64,000 nt of DNA from Chloroflexota bacterium (lineage in GTDB: Bacteria; Chloroflexota; Dehalococcoidia; Bin125): the NCBI GenBank assembly GCA_028875225.1, contig JAPPFB010000011.1:1-64000 (forward strand), in the 5' to 3' direction. The position numbers were made by a program, and so were the translations under genes. Shown piece after piece: positions 13,469-22,031 of this stretch. The notes beneath the pieces were generated by a model. That model ran no database searches. It was not told where the DNA came from and saw nothing but the letters and a program-made list of their open reading frames with translations. Position 1 is the stretch's first letter. Each line of letters opens with the position of its first letter.

Positions 13469-13813
13469 CTACGGCGCTTCCTCGATCGTCGCAGAGAGCG
13501 AGCCTCGGCAATGCGGAATTCTCGGATCGGGGCCCCAGCCGTGGATTTGATCCTGGTGTTTCTTGACCGCTTCATAGTCGGCGGTCTCGACGATCCCCCG
13601 CCCGTGACCGTCGATCATCGACGCGATGGCGAAGGCCTTCTCCTTGGAGTAGCCAAACACCGCGCCGAGCATGTCGATCACGTACTCATATGTGTGATCG
13701 TCCGAGTCGTGCAGGAAGAGGTGGTAGCGCTTCTCCAGTTCGCTGCCGCGTTCGGCGTCGACGTCGTCCTCGACGACAACATCAGGTCGCGGAACGGACG
13801 GCTGTGAGGTCAC
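13469..13813 (-). CDS. clpS: ClpS adaptor for Clp protease
   Basis: A 114-residue ClpS adaptor, which hands N-degron substrates to a ClpA/ClpC unfoldase. The core (YHLFLHDSDDHTYEYV, then LGAVFGYSKEKAFAIA and a GRGIVETADYEAVKKHQDQI helix) follows the ClpS pattern. The usual L-N-D-D motif appears as L-H-D-S-D-D. I chose the GTG at 13813: it overlaps the stop of the upstream TPR gene (GTGA) and follows GGGAGG by seven bases, while a longer frame would run back into that gene. A ClpC with a ClpP-binding tripeptide is encoded at 47477-49915, a plausible partner. Confidence 0.85.
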   Translation of the reverse strand: MTSQPSVPRPDVVVEDDVDAERGSELEKRYHLFLHDSDDHTYEYVIDMLGAVFGYSKEKAFAIASMIDGHGRGIVETADYEAVKKHQDQIHGWGPDPRIPHCRGSLSATIEEAP

Positions 13814-15240
13814 GCGGCGGCCTCCCGCAACGCCCTCATCTCCGGAGCGTCGATGTCGCCGTCGGCCCACAAGTCCCTGGCTCGTCGGAACGACGCCTTC
13901 GCCTCCTCCAGGTCCCCCTTCGCGGTCTGCAGGCGGCCCCAGCGGAAGAGGTCGCGAGGCGTGGCGCCGCGATCGAGCCGCTCCCGGAGCAACTCCATCG
14001 CTTCCTCGGTCTGACCGGCTCGCAGCCGCGCTTCGACCAGCGTCTCTTCAAACACGTCGCGCTGCGCGTTGGAGCCGCCCAGTGTGACCAACAGGTCGCG
14101 GACATCCGAGAGGCCGCGGGCGGCGGAGTCGTAGTCGCCCTCGGCAAAGGACGACAGCGCCTGCACGACCGGGGCGACGACCGTGCCGGCCGTCGTGTGA
14201 CCACGTTCGGCTGCCTCATTCAGACCGTCCAGCAGGTTGCCCAGGCCAACCGCGTCGCCGAGCGCGGCCAACGCCATCGCGCGGTGGACGTCGACCCAAG
14301 CCGTACCGGGACGTGGGAAGGCCGACTCGGCCAGATCGGCGATCGCGCGCCAGTCGGGATGGTCGGCGCCATTGCCCCCGATCGAGTCGTGCAGCCGGCA
14401 GCGCCAGAGCAGGGAGGCGGCATCGGCGACGCCGCCCAACGCGTCGCCCTGCACGTCGGCGCCGGGCCGGATCGTCTCGTCGTGCAGCGCCAGCGCCTCC
14501 GAGCGCTTGCCGTTGGCCAGCAGGAAGAGCGCCTGGTGCCAGGTCAGATGACGATAGAAGCCGGCCCGCTCGGGGAACTCGGCGAGCCAGCCGCCGAGGA
14601 ATCCGGCGCCGCCGTGCAGGTCGTGATCCTCGAAGAAGACGTGCGACATCGCGTGGGCGGCCTGACCGTTCTGGCGTCGGAGATCGAGTGATCGCTGAAC
14701 CAGCCCGCGCGCCCGCTCAAGCTGGTCCATCTCATGATTAGCGAAGGCGTGCCAGCTCAGGAACCACCAGTCGTCGCCGTAGGCGGACGCCAGGCGGTCG
14801 AACTGGTCCAGCATTCGCTCGCGTTTCTCGACGCCGCCGCCGTAAAAGTTGGCGCCGAACCACTGCATCAGGATCGGAGCGTCGCGCGGCGTCTCGCCCA
14901 GATGCTCATCGATCAGCGCCGGCGCCTGCGACGCCTTGCCTCGGGCGGTCGCGCCGAGGATGGCAACGTGACGTTGTTCTCGAGGAGTTGTCCCGTCGGC
15001 CAGTTCATGCGCCTGGTTGGCCAGCTCGGCCGCTCGTTTGCCCTGGCCGCGAAACAGATAGAACAGACCGAGCTGTGAGTGAGCCAGGGCGAAGCCGGGG
15101 TCGAGTTCGATCGCGCGTTCCAGCGCCTCTTCGACGCCGAGCGTGTAGGAGAGCATCCGATCCACGCCCAGCCGGTAGGCTTCGGCGGCTTCGTCGGAGG
15201 TCGTCAGGGGCAGTCCCCAGGCGTCATTGGGCAGGCTCAT
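13810..15240 (-). CDS. TPR protein resembling TTC38 family
   Basis: A 476-residue helical repeat protein. It opens with NDAWGLPLTTSDEAAEAY, like the start of tetratricopeptide repeat protein 38. TPR-like helices follow (ALERAIELDPGFALAHSQLG, then HAMSHVFFEDHDLHGGAGFL in the middle). The molecular role of this family is not established; TPR proteins generally hold partners. The ATG at 15240 follows GAGGAG by about seven bases and avoids overlap with the divergent gene at 15329. A further 39 codons are open upstream but lack family similarity. It is translationally coupled to clpS through GTGA, which suggests joint expression. Confidence 0.75.
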   Translation of the reverse strand: MSLPNDAWGLPLTTSDEAAEAYRLGVDRMLSYTLGVEEALERAIELDPGFALAHSQLGLFYLFRGQGKRAAELANQAHELADGTTPREQRHVAILGATARGKASQAPALIDEHLGETPRDAPILMQWFGANFYGGGVEKRERMLDQFDRLASAYGDDWWFLSWHAFANHEMDQLERARGLVQRSLDLRRQNGQAAHAMSHVFFEDHDLHGGAGFLGGWLAEFPERAGFYRHLTWHQALFLLANGKRSEALALHDETIRPGADVQGDALGGVADAASLLWRCRLHDSIGGNGADHPDWRAIADLAESAFPRPGTAWVDVHRAMALAALGDAVGLGNLLDGLNEAAERGHTTAGTVVAPVVQALSSFAEGDYDSAARGLSDVRDLLVTLGGSNAQRDVFEETLVEARLRAGQTEEAMELLRERLDRGATPRDLFRWGRLQTAKGDLEEAKASFRRARDLWADGDIDAPEMRALREAAA

Positions 15241-15328
15241 CAATCGCTCCTCGGCATCCCGGTGTCGCGCTAAGCGTAACTGCCAGTCCCACTCCACTGC
15301 CGGGACAACTGGATAGGCTGCGAGGGCG

Positions 15329-16315
15329 ATGCCCACCCTCGAGGAACCGGGAATCATCAGTCAAGCGCCGCATCTCGCGGAGCTGATCGGTTCGATTCCG
15401 CCGCAGACCATCGATCAGGACCGCGCCCGCGGCGTGCTGCTCGGACTGGCGGTCGGCAACCTGCTCGGCCTGCCCGTCGAGGGCGCGAGCCGCTCGACCA
15501 TTCGACGCGCCTACCCGGATGGCCTGCGCGAGATTGATCCGCGTGAGCGCCATCGGCCGATGGACGATGACCTGGCGCAGGCGGTCGACCTGGCCGAAGC
15601 GCTGGCGCACGATCCGGAACCGCTTGCAGGCTTTGCCGACCGCCTCGTCAAATGGCGCTCAGACAACGGGCGCGGTATCGGAATCATGACGTCAACCGTG
15701 ATCGACTACCTGGAGGTCGGGCTTGGCGTACCCGGCGCGTCCAGAGCTTTCTGGCAGGAGCGCGGCAGCCCCGAGACCCAGCCCAACGGCGCGCTGATGC
15801 GCTGCGCTCCCGTAGCGCTGTGGCACGCGCTGGAGCCGTCAACGCTGATCGAGCAGACTGCGGCCTCCTGCGCCGTGACCCACTTCGCGCCCGGCGCGCA
15901 ATGGTCGTGCATCCTGGTCAATGCCGCCATTGCCATGCTGCTCCGAGGATATGTACCGAGCCGCGACGACCTGATCTTCGCCGCCGCGCAGAACGGCGCG
16001 CCAGCCGAACTGATCGCCTGGACGCTGGCGATCCCCGACGCAATCGACGAACGGATCGCCGAAGAGCGAGTCAGCGGCCATACCTACCTCTGCATGCAGG
16101 CGGCGCTCTGGTGCCTGGACACGAATGACAGCATCGAGCAGGCGCTGGTCCGCATTGTCAGCGGCGGGGGCGACACCGACACCAACGCGGCCGTCGCCGG
16201 CGCGGTGCTGGGCGCGCGCTTCGGCGCGTCGGCCATTCCCCAACGCTGGCTGGACTGCATCCCCGAACGCGAGCGGATCGAGGCGGCGACCAGGTCGCTG
16301 CTAAAGCGCTCGTAG
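15329..16315 (+). CDS. ADP-ribosylglycohydrolase family protein
   Basis: A 328-residue DraG-like hydrolase. Family members remove ADP-ribose from proteins or small molecules using two metal ions. Seen in the sequence: DRARGVLLGLAVGNLLGLPVEG near the start, an acidic MDDDLAQA (about residues 71-78) in the place of the usual TDDT metal motif, and GGDTDTNAAVAGAVLGA near 275-290, the second metal motif. A GAGGGCG precedes the ATG. It is divergent from the TPR/clpS pair and convergent with the SDR genes. No ADP-ribosyltransferase is adjacent, although a Fic protein lies 3 kb away. Confidence 0.88.
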   Translation: MPTLEEPGIISQAPHLAELIGSIPPQTIDQDRARGVLLGLAVGNLLGLPVEGASRSTIRRAYPDGLREIDPRERHRPMDDDLAQAVDLAEALAHDPEPLAGFADRLVKWRSDNGRGIGIMTSTVIDYLEVGLGVPGASRAFWQERGSPETQPNGALMRCAPVALWHALEPSTLIEQTAASCAVTHFAPGAQWSCILVNAAIAMLLRGYVPSRDDLIFAAAQNGAPAELIAWTLAIPDAIDERIAEERVSGHTYLCMQAALWCLDTNDSIEQALVRIVSGGGDTDTNAAVAGAVLGARFGASAIPQRWLDCIPERERIEAATRSLLKRS

Positions 16316-16325
16316 TGGGTGAGGT

Positions 16326-17132
16326 TCAGACCCGGGCGGTCGCCGCGCCGTCGACGGCGATGATCTCGCCGGTAATGAACCCGGAGTCGGCAGCCAGCGC
16401 AACCACCGCCGGGCCGACATCCTCGGGCTTGACCAGCGCCTTGGCCGGCAGCATGCGCGCCACCTGTTGGACCGTCTCGGGGTCGTCGCCGAAGCCGTGC
16501 TGGCCCTCGTAGATGCCGACCTGCAGCGCATTGACCGTGATCCCCGAACGGGCCCACTCCTGTGACAGTGCCCGTGTCAGCGCCAGCACCCCTGCGTGCG
16601 CGGCTGCGTAGGACGACGTATTGGCGACTCCGCGAGCCGCGAGCACTGAGACCAGATTGACGATCCGGCCGTAGCCGTTGACCTTCATCACTCGCGCCGC
16701 CGCGCGCGCCGTCATGGCCGGGGCGAGCAGATTGGCGTCCAGGATCGCGTGCCAATCATCGGGCGTCAGTTCATCCAGCGGCGCCGCGACCGGCAGGTCG
16801 GCCGCATTGACCAAGATGTCGAGTCGGCCCAGCTCCGAGCTGGTCCGCGCGACGGCCGCGTCGACGCTGTTCGCGTCCGATGCGTCGAGCGTGATCGCGA
16901 CGTTGGCCCGGCCCAGCGACCAGATCTCGTTGGCGACCGAGTTGACGCGCACCACTTCCTGTGGTCCCGCGCGCAAGCTGGCCACGGCCACGTCGGCCCC
17001 GGCCTCGGCCAACGCGACTGCAGCGGCGCGGCCCAGTGGATCGCCCGCGCCAACGACCAGCGCGACCCGGCCCTTGAGCAAGAATGGATCTTGAGGTTCC
17101 TCGGGATTGGGAGTCGGGACGAAGTCGGACAT
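16326..17132 (-). CDS. SDR-family protein with degraded active site
   Basis: A 268-residue Rossmann-fold short-chain dehydrogenase homologue. The cofactor motif is GAGDPLGRA (near 28-36) and the usual NNAG is NAAD (109-112). The catalytic YxxxK is Y175-AAA-H179, so the lysine is replaced by histidine. The C-terminal GEIIAVDGA segment is kept. It lies 11 bases downstream of a canonical SDR on the same strand. Such active/inactive pairs are known to form mixed oligomers in BbsCD-type dehydrogenases. Catalysis by this subunit alone is doubtful; a structural role is inference. Confidence 0.85.
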   Translation of the reverse strand: MSDFVPTPNPEEPQDPFLLKGRVALVVGAGDPLGRAAAVALAEAGADVAVASLRAGPQEVVRVNSVANEIWSLGRANVAITLDASDANSVDAAVARTSSELGRLDILVNAADLPVAAPLDELTPDDWHAILDANLLAPAMTARAAARVMKVNGYGRIVNLVSVLAARGVANTSSYAAAHAGVLALTRALSQEWARSGITVNALQVGIYEGQHGFGDDPETVQQVARMLPAKALVKPEDVGPAVVALAADSGFITGEIIAVDGAATARV

Positions 17133-17143
17133 CGTTGGCTCCC

Positions 17144-17950
17144 TCAGGTCGGTTCGGTCAGGCGCACGCGCGGCGCCCAGCCGGTCGGTCCGATCGCGGC
17201 CAGCCCGCCGCCGTCCTGGGCGATCGTCTCACCGCTGATCCCGGCTGCCGCATCGGACGAGAGGAAGACGGCCAGCGGTCCCATTTCCCAGGCCAGGCCG
17301 ACACGGCCGATCGGGATGTAGCGTCCCCCGCGCCAGCGCTCGAGCGCCTGCGGCGTGTGCGGGAAGATGCCCGGCGCGATGCAGTTGGTCCGCACGCCGG
17401 CCGGGCCGTAGGTCACGGCCAGCGAGCGGGTGAAGTTGACCACCCCGGCCTTGGCCGAGACGTACATCCAGTTGTCGCGCCCGCCGCGCAGACCGAATCC
17501 GCTGGCCACGTTGATGATCACGCCCGAGCCGCGCTCGGTCATGTGGGGCAGCACCGCCCGAGCGCAGAGCATCTGCGATGTCAGGTTCATGTCGATGCCC
17601 CAGCGCCACTGCTCGTCGGTCAGCTGCTCCAGCGGCGAACCGTCGCCGTCCGCGCCTCCGCCCGCGTTGTTCATCAGGATGTCGACGCGACCGAACCGAT
17701 CGATGGTCTCGGCGACCATGGCCTCGACCGCCGCGGGGTCGGTGACGTCGGTGGCGATGGAAATGGCCTCACCGCCGCGCTCGGCGACGAGTTCGGCGGT
17801 CTCCTCCAGCTGCGACAACGTCCGTGACGAGCCGGCGACCTTCGCGCCCGCGTCGGCGTATGAGAGCGCCATCGCGCGGCCAAGGCCGCGTCCCGCTCCC
17901 GTGAGCAGGACGACCTGACCGTCGAGGCGAAATCGATCTGGCGTGGCCAT
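17144..17950 (-). CDS. SDR-family oxidoreductase, canonical
   Basis: A 268-residue NAD(P)-dependent short-chain dehydrogenase/reductase. It has TGAGRGLG (17-24), NNAG (94-97), catalytic Ser150, and Y163-VSA-K167. The tail (DGGGLAAIGPTGW) resembles that of the canonical SDR at 21073-21897, which points to duplication of the pair. The ATG at 17950 is chosen because the nine codons before it fall in a palindromic repeat, whose G-rich end may serve as the ribosome site. It is followed 11 bases later by the SDR with the degraded site. The substrate is probably an acyl-CoA or hydroxy acid given the neighbouring crotonase; inference only. Confidence 0.9.
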   Translation of the reverse strand: MATPDRFRLDGQVVLLTGAGRGLGRAMALSYADAGAKVAGSSRTLSQLEETAELVAERGGEAISIATDVTDPAAVEAMVAETIDRFGRVDILMNNAGGGADGDGSPLEQLTDEQWRWGIDMNLTSQMLCARAVLPHMTERGSGVIINVASGFGLRGGRDNWMYVSAKAGVVNFTRSLAVTYGPAGVRTNCIAPGIFPHTPQALERWRGGRYIPIGRVGLAWEMGPLAVFLSSDAAAGISGETIAQDGGGLAAIGPTGWAPRVRLTEPT

Positions 17951-17952
17951 CA

Positions 17953-17998
17953 GGCCCCCTCTGTCACTTCGTGACATCTCCCCCGGAGGGGGAGATCT
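17953..17998. repeat. dispersed palindromic repeat, family B
   Basis: GGCCCCCTCTGTCACTTCG...GGGGGAGATCT element filling the gap between the crotonase stop and the SDR start. One arm supplies the G-rich sequence just before the SDR start codon. Confidence 0.85.
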
Positions 17999-18001
17999 GG
18001 A

Positions 18002-18883
18002 TCAGGTCGCCGCCGCTTTGCGCTGCTGGGCAGCGGCTGAGCCGCGGCCATCGCCGAAGCGGTTGTCGCGCCACTCGAGCGCCGCCTTGAGTCCCTTCTC
18101 CCGCGACATCTTGCCGAACTCCTGGACCGCCGGCGCGAGATGCGCGCGAGCGTCATTCTCGGACGCGAGCCGCTGCAAGGTGCGGGCGCCCATGATCTCG
18201 AGGCCCAGGTTCACGATTCGCTTGTTCGCTGAGAGCAGTTCGTGGTCGATCATCGCCATCTTGTTGGCCAGGGCTTCGACTTCCTCGTCGAGCTTGTCGG
18301 CCGGCACGGCGTCGTAGACCAGGCCGCGCTGCGCGGCCTCGGCCCCGGAGATGCTGTCGCCGGTCAGCAGCATCCGCTTCGCGAACTGCGGGCCGCCGTG
18401 GTAGAGCCACATGTGCGCCGGCGGCGCGCCCATCGCGCGCACGGGCGGGAAGCCGATCACGGCGTCCTCGGCGGCGATGATGATGTCCGAGAGCAGCACC
18501 AGGTCGGTGCCGCCCGCGAGGCAGTAGCCGTGCACCTTGCCGATCACCGGCTTGTGCATGTCGAAGATCGCCATCCGCGCGCGCTGCGCCTTCTCCATGC
18601 CCCAGGTGTCGTCGTCGAAGGTGACCCGGCCGCGATAGACCTTGTCGTAGGTTTCCTGCGAGTCGCGGGTCGAGCCGGTCAGGTCGTAGCCGGCCGAGAA
18701 CGCGCGACCCGCGCCGCTCAGGATCACGCAGTGGACGCCGGTGTCGTTGTCGGCCTCCCACATCGCTTGCGACAACTCGTCCTGCAGCGCAATGGATAGC
18801 GCGTTCAACTTCTCCGGACGGTTGAGCGTCACATAGGCCTTGCGGTCTTCGACGCGGTAGAGGATGTTTTCAAAGTCGGTCAT
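18002..18883 (-). CDS. enoyl-CoA hydratase/isomerase (crotonase) family
   Basis: A 293-residue crotonase-fold protein, likely cytosolic, acting on acyl-CoA. It opens with YVTLNRPEKLNALS, has the oxyanion-hole segment GAGRAFSAGYDL (near 65-75) and a second one at YCLAGGTDLVLLSD. The active-site region typical of hydratases (two glutamates) is not clear (VIGFPPVRAMGAPP), so hydratase activity is not certain. The ATG at 18883 with a GGAG upstream is preferred over an in-frame start 58 codons earlier, whose extra residues overlap the fic stop and lack similarity. It sits between two SDR pairs. Confidence 0.85.
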   Translation of the reverse strand: MTDFENILYRVEDRKAYVTLNRPEKLNALSIALQDELSQAMWEADNDTGVHCVILSGAGRAFSAGYDLTGSTRDSQETYDKVYRGRVTFDDDTWGMEKAQRARMAIFDMHKPVIGKVHGYCLAGGTDLVLLSDIIIAAEDAVIGFPPVRAMGAPPAHMWLYHGGPQFAKRMLLTGDSISGAEAAQRGLVYDAVPADKLDEEVEALANKMAMIDHELLSANKRIVNLGLEIMGARTLQRLASENDARAHLAPAVQEFGKMSREKGLKAALEWRDNRFGDGRGSAAAQQRKAAAT

Positions 18884-18932
18884 GGAGGCTCTCCAGCGAT
18901 TCGGTGTTGGGCTAGTAGTCAGCGACGCCAGT

Positions 18933-20129
18933 CTAGCCGAGCGGTGGATCAGCACCTGACTCCAGCGCGCTGATGAGATCAAGAAGACCAGCCGGTTCCC
19001 AGCTTCGACGACCGGGAGGCTGATCGCCAACCGGAACCAGTACTCCCGCGGCCTCAAGCTGTCGCAGACCCTGGTCGATCGCGCGCGCGCTGCGCTCGCT
19101 CAAGGCAATCGCGTCAGCGCGGTTGAAGACCGGGAACGCAGGCAACTCAGCCAGGATCTGCCAGGCCACTGCGTCAGCACGAGGGTTGTCCCTATCGCGA
19201 AGGCGATCACGCCAGCTGTTCAGAAGCTCCGATACGTGGTCTACGTACCGCATCGCAACGTGCACACTCTGAAGCACGGCGTTGGCGAACGTGGCGAGCC
19301 ACTCGTCGATGTCACCCGAACGAAACGCGACCAATCCGCCGACATACGCTCGGCGGTTGCGTGAGAACGCCAGGCTAATCGGCATGATCATCTGCTCTGC
19401 GACTCGCCGACGCCGCAACACAACGTGGATCAGCGCGCGACCGGTCCGCCCGTTGCCGTCCTCGAACGGGTGAATCGTCTCGAACTGCGCATGCGCCATA
19501 GCCGCCTGAAACATGGCCGGGGTCTCGTCTGAGTTGCAGAATGCCAGCAGGTCATCCATCAGTTCGTCGACATGTTCAGGCGGCGGTGGAACGAAGTCCG
19601 CGCCGCACGGGTTGTGATCGTTTCCTCCGATCCAGTTCTGCGAACTCCGCACGCGTCCCGCCGAAGTCAACCGCCCGCGCATGAGCCGACTGTGTACCTC
19701 CAGCAGCTCAGTGAGACCGAGTGCAGGAACGCGGACTGCGCGGTCGATGGCGAACTGCATCGCTTCGACGTTGCCAATCACTTCCCTGGCTCGCGACCCC
19801 ACGCTTCTGCCGATCCGCTGGCGGGCCTCCGCCTGCGCCAGCCCGCGGGCGTCAACGTTGACTTCCTCGATGCGCGATGAGGCGATCGACTCGGTGCGCA
19901 TCAGTAAGTGGGTCAGGGGCCGCAACAGGCTCACATCGCTGCGCTGCAGATCGTTCAGCGCGGCCGCGGCGTCATCGAAGTCGGCCGCCACGTCGACCGC
20001 CAGGCTGAACTGCTCGTTCGCGAGACGGGCAGGAACGAACGCGTCGTAGCTGCAGGGATGTCGAAACCGCCGAGCGCCCATGGGCTCGCTGCGCGGCTCC
20101 CAGGTTCTGGTGACAAGCTGTCCCCGCAT
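18933..20129 (-). CDS. Fic-domain protein (AMPylator-type)
   Basis: A 398-residue Fic protein. Fic enzymes transfer AMP or another nucleotide group onto target hydroxyls. The core motif HPFEDGNGRTGR is intact, including the catalytic histidine. An N-terminal Fic_N region precedes it, with ESIASSRIEEV resembling the (S/T)xxxE inhibitory helix. A C-terminal winged-helix-like part (FNRADAIALSERSARAIDQGL) follows. ATG at 20129 is preferred over the GTG two codons earlier. No antitoxin gene adjoins, which fits a self-inhibited class. Its upstream region is unusually AT-rich and carries nested inverted repeats, so it may be acquired or tightly regulated. Confidence 0.9.
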   Translation of the reverse strand: MRGQLVTRTWEPRSEPMGARRFRHPCSYDAFVPARLANEQFSLAVDVAADFDDAAAALNDLQRSDVSLLRPLTHLLMRTESIASSRIEEVNVDARGLAQAEARQRIGRSVGSRAREVIGNVEAMQFAIDRAVRVPALGLTELLEVHSRLMRGRLTSAGRVRSSQNWIGGNDHNPCGADFVPPPPEHVDELMDDLLAFCNSDETPAMFQAAMAHAQFETIHPFEDGNGRTGRALIHVVLRRRRVAEQMIMPISLAFSRNRRAYVGGLVAFRSGDIDEWLATFANAVLQSVHVAMRYVDHVSELLNSWRDRLRDRDNPRADAVAWQILAELPAFPVFNRADAIALSERSARAIDQGLRQLEAAGVLVPVGDQPPGRRSWEPAGLLDLISALESGADPPLG

Positions 20130-20146
20130 TGACACGTCGATCCGTT

Positions 20147-20195
20147 GATGAGTTTCCTCTCAAAGCGAAGGATAGTACATATCCTTCTACTCATC
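20147..20195. promoter_or_regulatory. nested inverted repeats upstream of fic
   Basis: Outer arms GATGAGT (20147-20153) and ACTCATC (20189-20195) enclose inner arms GAAGGAT (20167-20173) and ATCCTTC (20181-20187). The inner spacer is AT-rich. The arrangement lies 20-65 bases upstream of the fic start, where an operator or attenuator hairpin would sit. Function is inference. Confidence 0.45.
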
Positions 20196-20281
20196 TCTGA
20201 AGGAGTGGAAGTTTACGAGCCATCCTATGCATTCTGCCTAGCACAGTGCAAGGATCAGCACACGATCGGCGCCGCTAGCCG

Positions 20282-21076
20282 CTACAGGTGCTTCAGCACC
20301 CCACCGTCGACCTGGATGGTCTGACCCGTGATGTAGCCGCTCGCCTCCGAGGCGAGGTACACCGCCAGCGGGGCGGCGTCCGCGGCCTCGCCGAAGCGGC
20401 GCATCGGGATGAAGCGCAGCAGCAGGTTCTCGTCCACATTCGACGGTCCGCGACCCGGCGTCGAGTCGGTCCAGCCGACCACGATCGCATTCACCGTCGT
20501 GCCGGTCGGGGCCAGTTCCTGGCTCAGCGACCGCACCAGCCCGATCACACCCGACTGCGCCGCGCTGTAGATGCTCAGATTGGTCAGACCCCGGACCGCC
20601 GTCGCGTCCAGCACCGCGATTAAGCGTCCCGGGCGGCCGCGCAGCTCTCGCGTCGCGCTGCGAAACGCCGCATAGGTCCCGCCCAGATTGCCCATCAGCA
20701 CACGCTGGATGTCGGCGTCGAGCGTCTTGCGAATCGGCGCGGCGTGATAGAGGTTCGGCGCCACGATCGCCACGTTAACCCCGCCCAACTCCTTGCTGAT
20801 CTTGCGCGTCGCCACCTGGACGTTGGTGCCGTTGGACAGGTCGACCGACTCGTTCGGTCCGCCGGCGGCAGCCTTCTTCAGCCGGAACAGCGATGTGCCG
20901 TCGGTGTTGGCGCTGGTCACGCCGACATTGGCGCCCGCCTCTCGCAGCGCGTCGACGATCGCCGACGCTACCGGCTTCTCGGCGCCGTACACGATCACCC
21001 GCCGGCCGGCCAGGTCGAACCCCTGGAGGCGGCCCTCGCTCACTTCCGGCGGAGTCACGGGGTTCTGCAGGCTCAC
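20282..21076 (-). CDS. SDR-family protein, strongly degraded active site
   Basis: A 264-residue SDR homologue. The glycine-rich motif is lost (YGAEKPVAS near 30-38), the catalytic serine region reads VLDATAVRG, and YxxxK is Y170-SAA-Q174. The C-terminal GQTIQVDGG is typical of SDRs. Its ATG overlaps the stop of the canonical SDR upstream by four bases (ATGA), so the two are translated together. The pair mirrors 16326-17950 in order and orientation. It is probably a non-catalytic partner of a mixed dehydrogenase; that role is inference. Confidence 0.85.
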   Translation of the reverse strand: MSLQNPVTPPEVSEGRLQGFDLAGRRVIVYGAEKPVASAIVDALREAGANVGVTSANTDGTSLFRLKKAAAGGPNESVDLSNGTNVQVATRKISKELGGVNVAIVAPNLYHAAPIRKTLDADIQRVLMGNLGGTYAAFRSATRELRGRPGRLIAVLDATAVRGLTNLSIYSAAQSGVIGLVRSLSQELAPTGTTVNAIVVGWTDSTPGRGPSNVDENLLLRFIPMRRFGEAADAAPLAVYLASEASGYITGQTIQVDGGVLKHL

Positions 21077-21897
21077 GACGGCAACCCTCCGATTCCGGAT
21101 TGCACGTCCCAGCCGGTCGGGGCCAGACCGCCGGCCAGTCCGCCGCCGTCGATGATGAAGGCTTCACCGGTCATGTATGCCGAGGCGTCGGACGCCAGAT
21201 AGACGGCTAGCGGACCCAGTTCCCAGGCCTCGCCGATGCGACCCGCCGGAATCCGCGATCCCTGGTTGCGGGCGCGCTCGATCTCGTCCGTGCTCTCGAG
21301 CGTCTTCTGGGCGACGAAGCCCGGCACAATGCAATTCACGCGAATCTGCTCCCGCGCCAGCTGGGTCGCCAACGCCTGGGTCAGCGTGATCACGCCCGCC
21401 TTGGCCGCCCCGTACACGAACAGTCGGGCGTCTCCGCGCAGCGCCGTGCCCGAAGCGACGGTGATGATGTTGCCCGGCTTCTCCGCGGCGCGAAAATGCC
21501 GCGCCGCCGCTCGCGCGCAATAGAACGCGCTGGAGAAGTTCAGATCGACCGTGTCGCGCCAGTCCTCGTCCGAGACTTCGGTTACGTGCTTGAGCGAGGC
21601 CGCGCCGCCGCCGCCCGCATTGGCCAGCATCACCTCGAAGCCGCCCCATTCGTCGATCGTGTGCTGGACCATCGCGTCGACCTGCGATGAGTCGCTCACG
21701 TCGGTGGGAATGACCAACACCCGACGGCCCTTCGCCTCGATCTCGGCGGCGACTGCGGCGATCTGGGAACGCGTTCGCGCCGCGCAAACGATGTCTGCTC
21801 CGGCGTCGGCCAGGTGCAGCGCCATCTGACGGCCCAGCCCTCGTCCGGCGCCGGTGACGATCACCCGCTTGCCGTCCATGCGCAGCGATTCAAGCAT
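21073..21897 (-). CDS. SDR-family oxidoreductase, canonical
   Basis: A 274-residue short-chain dehydrogenase with TGAGRGLG (15-22), ANAGGGG (near 92-98), Ser149, and Y162-GAA-K166. The tail GGGLAGGLAPTGW matches that of the SDR at 17144-17950. It is the first gene of a two-gene unit coupled by ATGA to the degraded SDR. The substrate is unknown; the local crotonases and acyl-CoA enzymes suggest a hydroxyacyl intermediate. It is divergent from the monooxygenase-like gene at 22032. Confidence 0.9.
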   Translation of the reverse strand: MLESLRMDGKRVIVTGAGRGLGRQMALHLADAGADIVCAARTRSQIAAVAAEIEAKGRRVLVIPTDVSDSSQVDAMVQHTIDEWGGFEVMLANAGGGGAASLKHVTEVSDEDWRDTVDLNFSSAFYCARAAARHFRAAEKPGNIITVASGTALRGDARLFVYGAAKAGVITLTQALATQLAREQIRVNCIVPGFVAQKTLESTDEIERARNQGSRIPAGRIGEAWELGPLAVYLASDASAYMTGEAFIIDGGGLAGGLAPTGWDVQSGIGGLPS

Positions 21898-22031
21898 TCG
21901 GGCAGTCTACGGCCTGCCTCAACCTGCTCCTGTCCGGCTCCCGGCCGAGCGAGCGCTAACATGTTGCCCGTACGAACCCACACCGGATGCGGCATGCGCC
22001 GCGCCGTGCAACGACCTGAATGGAGTGAAGT

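Noticed and set aside
8379-15240. Global reassignment of TGA to an amino acid
   Set aside because: TGA is the normal stop of genes nearby, including the TPR gene whose TGA overlaps the clpS start, and of several ATGA-coupled genes.
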